Below the pieces are notes generated by a model that saw nothing but the letters and a program-made list of their open reading frames with translations, was not told the origin of the DNA and did not search any database. A stretch of DNA of 64,000 nt from Lineus longissimus (Eukaryota; Nemertea; Pilidiophora; Heteronemertea; Lineidae): NCBI RefSeq assembly GCF_910592395.1, contig NC_088311.1, positions 17,860,501-17,924,500 on the forward strand, written 5' to 3'. This document shows, piece by piece, positions 57,404-64,000 of the stretch. Position numbers and translations under genes: made by a program. How positions within the stretch are numbered: the stretch's first letter is position 1; each line of letters starts with the position of its first letter.

Positions 57404-60348
57404 TTTTTGACACTACCTTTTTTCTCGACTTTTCGACTGTTCAGAATCGACCATGATAAGTACATGGTGTACTCTGAACAAGGGGGGGGGGGAGATTAAT
57501 TTACCGTTGCATTGAAGTTCATTGTCCTTTTTTTTTTTTTTTAAAGCATATCCATAACATCTTGATATAATCAATGTTAAGAGACCAGCGCATTCGATTG
57601 CCACCGAAACCACTATTCGCTCGTGATACCATTCGTTGCTGTCCTGGTGGGTTATTCTGGTGGGCATATCCCGGCTATACTTTGGCTCGAGGGCATCCGC
57701 ATTAATCAGATTAGGTGAGTCTGTCGCTAATTGCCATCGTATTGTCTATACGGCTGCCATGACCAGAATTCCTGTGACTAGCGTTCTTGATACCAATATT
57801 GAATGCATTGTGACACCTTTGGCTTATGTCCAACGACGAGGGTTCTTTGGTTGGCTGACTGGCCTGACCTTAGACTGATTGATCGACCTTAGATTGATCG
57901 ACCAGGTCAGAGGATTTTGTGGCCAATATCTTTTTGATTTGTCTTCAATAAAGCGACCGTAAACCACTGCAGCGAAACTCCTCATCGGACACCTCTGGAA
58001 GCAATACACTCTCTCTTAATGACATTGCTTGTGGTGCGGGATTTGACATATCCATTCAATTTGAATTTAGATAGACAGGACACCTGTCAATCAAGAAAAG
58101 TATTTGATAGTTCAATCAAAGGTTGCCCCCCCCCCCCAAAGGTTCTGCTGTCGATAATCAATTTGTATGGCTAGTGTGCATCCTGTGCTATCGATATCTT
58201 ATATACGTTTTTGATACCGCCAATTCGACACTGATCCTCGGTTATTGATAGCCAGAAAAAATATGATTCCAAATATTCTTGACCTATAGTGGTCGTCCGG
58301 GATCTTTGACCTCATAGATTCTGAATGCACATTTCCGATAACAAATATCACCACTTCAGCACACGATTCGATTCTGGTCCAATCAATCCCCCATGAAATT
58401 GGTTGATAGATACCCAAAATGCGTAAGAATTCCAAAGGTCTTTTATTACGATAGCTTGACCATGTCGTTCATAACGTTAGCTTGACCATTACTTCTTCGT
58501 TTAAAGGATTCAGGCCGAGCTCATAACGTAGCCCGCTTGCAACTAGGCTTATACGATGTATATCTTTATGGACTTACACATTAAAGGGATTAAACCGAAT
58601 TTCGTTGGGCCAATTCAATGCGCCAGACTTTTAAAGAGGGAAATTAATGAGAAAGTAAATTTTCACAACCTGAGAATGTGTAAAAAGTTGGCCGAACTGC
58701 TGGTCGAGCGAAATACTCTTCAAGGTTAAAGGCACCAAATCTATTTCCATCTGGGAACGAAGTTATCGGGAATTTAATCATTTTATTGCATTTCAACCAA
58801 ACAATTTCCAGCCCCTCAATCATTCTTGGAAACATGTCAATAGCAGTTTACGATTTCTGAAGTTTACAGTCTGGCAAGGTTATCAGAAGATCAATAAGTG
58901 TTTCATCTTTATCCGTTTTCGACCATCTGTGGCTTCGGAATGTTAACATTCAGATGACAAGAGACTCCACAGTTATATCGGTCTATTTTGGTTTCTGGGT
59001 TTGGAAGTAACTAGGCGTGTAGCAGTGTTAACCCCCCTACCCACCCCACCCCAATTCACCCATCCAACCACCGAGAAGAGTCCAGTCCTCACCTACGGTA
59101 TGGTGACAAATTAAGGTATAGGACTATGACCGTCTATAGCCCGGAGATTATTAACTGCGCATAATAGAAACTAAAATGGTTCCATCTCACTCTGGTAACA
59201 CACCTACATGCAGTGCTTTGACATTCTATATATTTACCATGCACTATAAAATATAAGTAGCCTATACAAGTACCCAGAGTCACATTTCTGCCTGGGCACC
59301 TAGGGAAACGTTATGAGATTCCGCACAACAGAATATCACTAGATATCATATAGAATATTAATCATACCACCAGGTGGACCTTTTGTTTTTGTTGAACTTG
59401 GCAAACCCATTAGTAGTCGAGTTCCCTTGACTGGATGATTTGTCCTTTATCGGAGCTGATTTATTCACAAACATGTCAAATCAAAACATAGAGAATGACA
59501 GTTCTCAGCCGATATAGACAAGTGAAGAATGAAGTTCCTTCGGCGCCTTAGCACTCATACCGTTTTCATCTCCCAAGGCGCGACGAGGAAAAAAACGTAT
59601 TTTGAAATTAGTGTGCGTGCTTTCAGCGGCCTATCAAACATCTAGAGACCTTGCGGGCTTACAATATTATTTTTTGGACGCTGAGGTTGCCGAGAAAGAG
59701 TCTCGGGATTGGTGATGTTGGGAAAATTCAGCGGGAAAATCGGGATGGGGCGCTGTCGAAAAACAAAATTTGTGAACTGTGCATATGACAAACAGCCTGG
59801 AATTATGATTAACCCTTGAATATCTATCTTACCGGGATGACCAAAGCGCTTCCATTATAATCCCTGCAGATTATTTGACTCAATTTTTTTCCATGCCGAT
59901 CCACCGTCGTTGTGCGTATATCCATGCTTCACCGCCGAGACCCCCCCCCCCCCTGATCGGCTGTCAGAGAGGCTGTTACTTTATCGGTAGTCTCCCTGCA
60001 TTCCCTTCCTTTCCCACGCGCCCTCTGTCGCGACAACACTAACATTACACTCACTCGTGGTTGTCGCACGAGACACGCACTGTAAGCCATCATAATTGAA
60101 GACCAGGGACCTGTTTCATAAAGCCTAATAAAGTACCTTTAGCTCTAATGCTAGGATAAAGTCACTCCTTAAAGGAAGAAGCCGTTTCATAAACGTGCCT
60201 TTAAAATATTGGCTCACTGTCTATAGTGACCAGTTAAAGTTGCATGGGTTTTTTAACCTCATTTTGCGATAACCTCGTTTGTCCATAAGGGTTGACCGAT
60301 TCGGGCGCAATCGGCATCATTGGCTGTGTTTGGCATCATAAGCGCGCA
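57404..60348. other. Non-coding stretch
   Basis: Poly-G at 57481-57491, poly-T at 57529-57542 and poly-C at 58126-58137 and 59940-59953. From about 60110 the sequence ACCTGTTTCATAAAGC and CCGTTTCATAAACGTGCC resembles the terminal motif of a common invertebrate DNA-transposon family, but I could not find the opposite end. Confidence 0.4.
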
Positions 60349-60373
60349 GCAGAAAAGCCGAAGGCTTTTCTGC
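60349..60373. other. Perfect 11-bp stem-loop GCAGAAAAGCC/GGCTTTTCTGC
   Basis: GCAGAAAAGCC-GAA-GGCTTTTCTGC is a tight palindrome in sequence that may belong to a decayed transposon. About 100 bp on, ATGGCCGCCAGAAGAGATAA (60473) opens a 16-codon frame of the kind seen at transposon gene starts. Confidence 0.45.
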
Positions 60374-60711
60374 GAAGCGCTACTATGGTTAACGTGCATA
60401 CGACGTCATCCAATGTAAACAATGTTTCTCAAGTCCATGGATTCGTTTCAAATGGCTTAAATTTGACTTAAAATGGCCGCCAGAAGAGATAAACGCGCGA
60501 AAGTAGTAACTCGACTATTCTGAGCTCCGAGAGAGAACCAGACGATTATTCTCACTGTTTTTTAATCAAACTTCAATTTCTGGGGGTTTACCCCCCGACA
60601 TATGTGTTTTGATTTTTGAGACTTTAGTAATGATATCCAAAAGATGCTTAAAATGGATATAATCCCGAAATAATGAAGCAAAAGACGGGCAGGCGTTCCG
60701 AAAAAAAAAAT

Positions 60712-60975
60712 TTATTTTGAGATTTCAATAAAAATTTTGAACGAATTCCACATGGGCCGTGGTGGGATCCGAAGACACCTTAAGGAGGAATGCATGTTTT
60801 TATGGGGTACCATTGGTTTTGCAGATCTTCTGTTTTTTTCTAAAGAATAATCAATATTCGCTAGCAGGCTTTTTATGCTCCCAGGTATGAAGAGGGTTCT
60901 ATGTTCCTTGAGTTCTTTGTTCATCAGTCTGGTGTTCCTCAAGAGTAAAGTGTCTTCAAGTCTCTTGGCCAGCAA
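60712..60975 (-). CDS. Unidentified coding-like frame, possible terminal exon
   Basis: An 87-codon minus frame has a Leu/Lys/Glu-rich, amphipathic composition (LAKRLEDTLLLRNTRLMNKE), unlike the random frames elsewhere. AATAAA lies right at its end on the same strand. No domain is recognised and no clear acceptor is visible. It could be a remnant of a transposase or the end of the gene beginning at 63341, but nothing links them directly. Confidence 0.2.
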   Translation of the reverse strand: MLAKRLEDTLLLRNTRLMNKELKEHRTLFIPGSIKSLLANIDYSLEKNRRSAKPMVPHKNMHSSLRCLRIPPRPMWNSFKIFIEISK

Positions 60976-61929
60976 AAACCCTTTCCAACCAATTTTTTAT
61001 GCATTAACCATTCGGCAACATGTTTGTGGGGGAAAAACCTGATCCCTAGATCCCTGACCCCTTGAATTGGTTGCCTAGGTACGACCACAAGCAATTGCCT
61101 CAAGGAAGCCACCAGTACGACCTCGTGGGAGTCTTGCCAATATCATGCCAGTGAAAAGGAAGGGTAATGATGGTTGAGGGTTGCAGTTAGGGTACCATCA
61201 AAGGAGTACCTCTTCCTCGCTCTGTCAAAGGACTGCACCATCATGAAGGTTTGGGGGTTCCACTCGAGCACCCCAGGGTAAGCAGCTCGGAAGGACTTAT
61301 TGAGAGGCCAATAGGGGGTTTGGGGGGCCTTCCCCCCAATGCACTGGCTAAAACATGTCAGAAGGACGGGGGTTGGGGGGGGCGGGGGAGGGGCTCTCCA
61401 TGGCGACAGTTGCGCGAGTTCAATAGAGCTTGCACTTTACATTAGAATCTGCCAGAGTCCCAGACTACGATAGTCTGGACACCTTTCGGGGGGGGACATT
61501 TTCCATTTCTTTGCCGGCTATTATGACGATGGAGTTGAGTTACTGCTAATGCGATACACGGAGAAAAATGTCTATCAAAACAAAAAATTGGCGGAAGGAA
61601 CTATAGCAGGGTCCCAACCAGGGGGTTTGGGAGGTTTCCCCCCAACCTAAAGGCGCTGCGCGCTTACTAGGGCACTGCACTGATAATATTAGGTGTGTCT
61701 CGTAAAGTGATTTTGGACAACAAACCATCGTATATATCTGTTTTTTTCGTTTTTCCATGTAATTTTGCCACGCCCCTTTTCCAGGGTGTTATTCATATTG
61801 ATTTATTATGGTCATATGTACGTACATTCGTACAAGGGGACGAGCTTACTATGTTCCAACAAATCGAGTACATTCGCAAAATGTTGATTTTTTGGAAGCG
61901 TGTGAGTAGTGCAAATCGGCCACAAACAA

Positions 61930-61968
61930 TTTATTCCATTTGATTCCATTTGATTCCATTTGATTCCA
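61930..61968 (+). repeat. Short (TTTGATTCCA)n tandem repeat
   Basis: About four copies of a 10-bp unit, ATTCCATTTG, lie inside the spacer of the large inverted repeat. Confidence 0.8.
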
Positions 61969-62386
61969 TCGACAAATATTTAAAGAAAAGAACGAATATC
62001 GTGCCAGTTCGATAGTAAGGTTTGATCCGGGGGTGTGATAATGATATGCTACATTAGCCGATAATCAACCTGGGATCGATGAAGTATTGCAGGTGTATGA
62101 CTGTATGCAACTAAGCTTATGGTGAGCATTCGGAACGAGGTAATCACCGTAATTACCGTCATCCATTAATGTTTACATCGTTCACTGCTTGCTTTCCATA
62201 CAAATTCAGTAAGTTTTCAGATGTCGAGGTGATGGAAATACTCATCGAAGTGTCAATTAGTTGTCTGTGAATCGCTGGCAGCATTGGTACCTGGTTTGGG
62301 TGACACTGACTGACAGAGTTGCACTTGCAGCCTGATGCGGATGGCCGGTGAATTCTGAAGTCAACGTATAGGCCGGACATCCTAAA

Positions 62387-62633
62387 CAGCGTCCACCAGC
62401 GTCCACCAGCGTCTACCAGGTTTCAAAGTTATCAAAATTATATTTTCTTGACATAAATCAATAAAATAGGTTATTTACAACATATTTTGCAAGTTTTATT
62501 GCAATATATTGAAAAATAAGTGAATTATCTGTGCTAGAAGTCGGACCCATCATGCCCAATAAAATCCAGCGTCCACCAGCGTCCACCAGGTTTCAAAGTT
62601 ATCCAAATTATATTTTCTTGACATAAATCAATA
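62387..62633 (+). repeat. Duplicated CAGCGTCCAC minisatellite plus 45-bp tail
   Basis: CAGCGTCCAC occurs three times (third unit CAGCGTCTAC) at 62387-62420 and twice at 62567-62590. Each run is followed by the same CAGGTTTCAAAGTTATC..TATTTTCTTGACATAAATCA sequence. The two blocks are direct copies with one base difference in the tail. Confidence 0.8.
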
Positions 62634-63041
62634 ATATTATCAGTGCAGTGCCCTAGTAAGCGCGCAGCGCCTTTAGGTTGGGGGGAAACCCCCCAAACCC
62701 CCTGGTTGGGAACCTGCTATAGTTCCTTCCGCCAATTTTTTTGTTTTGATAGACAGTTTTCTCCGTGTATCTCTTTAGCAGTAACTCAACTCCATCATCA
62801 TTAATAGCTGGCAAAGAAATGGAAAATGTCCCCCCCCCCGAAAGGTGTCGGGACTAGATAGTCTGGCACTCTGGCAGATTCTAATGTAAAGTGCAAGCTC
62901 TATTGAACTCACGCAACTTTTCAATGTATTTCACTATTTTTAAACAAAGATTAGATTGCTTATGTAAACTCATTTTTATCATGTACATGTATTTTGCAAT
63001 TAACGTAGCGAGAAGTCACCACTATAACAGATAAAACTTAC

Positions 63042-63341
63042 ATCAATACGCCTGCATGTTTCACTGGTACAGTAACCTGGCCCACTAGCACTGGCTCCAC
63101 CATGTCCACTTGCACTGGAACGACTACAACAATCGTTCGTGCCAACCAACAAAAAAATGTCCGAAAACGAAGACCATCTGATCCGCCGACATTTTTCTAA
63201 CAAGCCGGCAGTTTCATAACCCTGGTATGCAAAAGTTATATGGCTCTTGAACGAACTCCCCAACGCCTCATTATCCACGTACTTCAAAATTGATGCGGAA
63301 AAAATTGCAGTACGCTTCTCGTTCTCCGACACTCCCGCCAT
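63042..63341 (-). CDS. First coding exon of an unidentified minus-strand gene
   Basis: The start ATG lies in CCAAAATGGCGGGAG, a good Kozak context. The frame is open for exactly 100 codons and stops at GAT|GTAAGT, a consensus donor, giving a phase-0 intron. The encoded sequence begins MAGVSENEKRTAIFSASILK, has a Ser/Gly/Ala-rich segment around residues 72-90 and a Cys cluster (CC at 71-72, C91, C96). No domain is recognised. Upstream on the minus strand (63480-63720) there are several CCAAT/ATTGG boxes and more CpG than average, as expected for a promoter. The intron would contain the 61408-62918 inverted repeat. An alternative is a transposon-encoded gene, since ATGGCGGG-type starts are also common there. 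Confidence 0.5.
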
Positions 63342-64000
63342 TTTGGTTTTTTTCTTCCATAACCTCGGCGGACTAATTCCACATCGCCCGCGGAATGCCG
63401 AAGACATTAGAAACCTGCACACCAAACGTCGTCGGCTAACTGTACACCTTACGACTTTGCCTCCAGACGTAATATTATAGTAGGAGGAGTACACAGCTTC
63501 ACACCACAAGTTTGTTGTGGCAATCTACGTCATCATGTCTTTAGTGGCCGCATCAGGGACACCATGCTAAGTCACATAAAGTGTGTCGTGGAGGTGTGTC
63601 CGCCAGACTACCGCGTGATTGGTTGACCTAGTTGATATCTGTGTCAATTCGTTGTTTTTGCGACGACCAATAATGACGAATCATCAGCAAGAGTATTGAC
63701 TTGTCGTAGTGGCCGGTAAGGGCGATTGGACGAGGCCTTATCACTAAGTTCGTAGTGTAACTAGTTGCAACAACCCTTCTTGGTTTATGCACATTTTGCA
63801 GTATTTATACCCTTAAAGAAGCAAATGCTTTCAACACATATAATCTGTGCCTCTTAATGATTCAGCGATATCTAAAAATCATCACTTTCGTGTTTCCAGG
63901 GAATGTGAAGATTTTTTTCATATTTTTGCATTTTTCTCCAAATATAGGGTTTAAAATGTGCCTTTGCCTGATTATACTTCTAAGCTCTTCAGTTAGTACT
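63342..64000 (-). promoter_or_regulatory. Putative promoter region of the minus-strand exon
   Basis: CCAAT-type boxes occur at about 63622 (ATTGG), 63668 (CCAAT) and 63733 (ATTGG), with CpG-richer sequence to about 63750. Beyond that the sequence is AT-rich with nothing recognised. Confidence 0.3.

Larger units (their letters stand above)
61408..62918. repeat. Large inverted repeat, 285-bp arms around 940 bp
   Basis: 61408-61691 and 62632-62918 are reverse complements at high identity. Shared landmarks are GAGTTCAATAGAGCTTGC, ACCTTTCGGGGGGGGACATT and CTAGGGCACTGCACTGATAA. The spacer contains two direct copies (62387-62463 and 62567-62633) of CCAGCGTCCACCAGCGTCCA plus TTTCAAAGTTATC..., the second running straight into the right arm. 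The left arm is preceded by more of the same GGGGGTTTGGGGGG-type sequence at 61310-61345. It may be a foldback transposon or a pair of one repeat inserted head to head. Confidence 0.75.

Overview
The window looks like mostly non-coding, repeat-rich DNA from a marine invertebrate. Base composition is AT-rich and genes are intron-split. Long poly-G/poly-C runs and the palindrome TACATGTA are frequent. Two foldback elements built of 15-bp repeats and flanked by 8-bp target duplications resemble the TU elements described from the sea urchin Strongylocentrotus. Together with THAP/TTAA and Harbinger-type elements this suggests an echinoderm or close deuterostome, but the species call is inference.

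Host coding content that I can support is small. The best case is a first coding exon of a class A peptide-type GPCR at 10540-10780 (+). It has four N-glycosylation sequons, the start of TM1 and a GTAGGT splice donor; I found no later exons. A second candidate first exon lies on the minus strand at 63042-63341: exactly 100 codons, a good Kozak context and a GTAAGT donor, family unknown. A weak type II membrane-protein-like start is at 22854-23030 (+). Other long reading frames look like accidents of repeat structure.

Region by region: 1-8 kb holds a long inverted-repeat element (1021-2285) and two MITE-like elements. 8.2-9.6 kb is a decayed tandem array upstream of the GPCR exon, followed by a cluster of short ACGGAT motifs. 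19.8-21.2 kb is a TTAA-flanked element with a 19-bp terminal inverted repeat, a complete THAP domain on one strand and a P2RX7-like N terminus on the other (Kolobok-like). 24.3-29.0 kb and 33.4-41.9 kb are two diverged copies of one ancestral segment; insertions present in one copy and absent from the other define several mobile elements. Between them, 30.0-32.5 kb is a decayed tandem array carrying foldback element FB2 (30353-31259). FB1 (35661-36619), Harbinger derivatives at 38739-39489 and 40869-41423, and a tandem duplication at 39632-39959 all sit within the second copy. 42.5 and 48.6-49.8 kb form another duplicated pair. 50-55 kb has tandem duplications, including a nearly perfect 180-bp one. 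51.8-53.1 kb is an element with 80-bp imperfect inverted ends. 61.4-62.9 kb is a 285-bp-arm inverted repeat next to the minus-strand exon.

A recurring theme is that three unrelated cut-and-paste-type derivatives keep the start codons of two convergent genes, including DNA-binding N termini, while the catalytic middle is lost. All calls are by eye from sequence; no database search was run.
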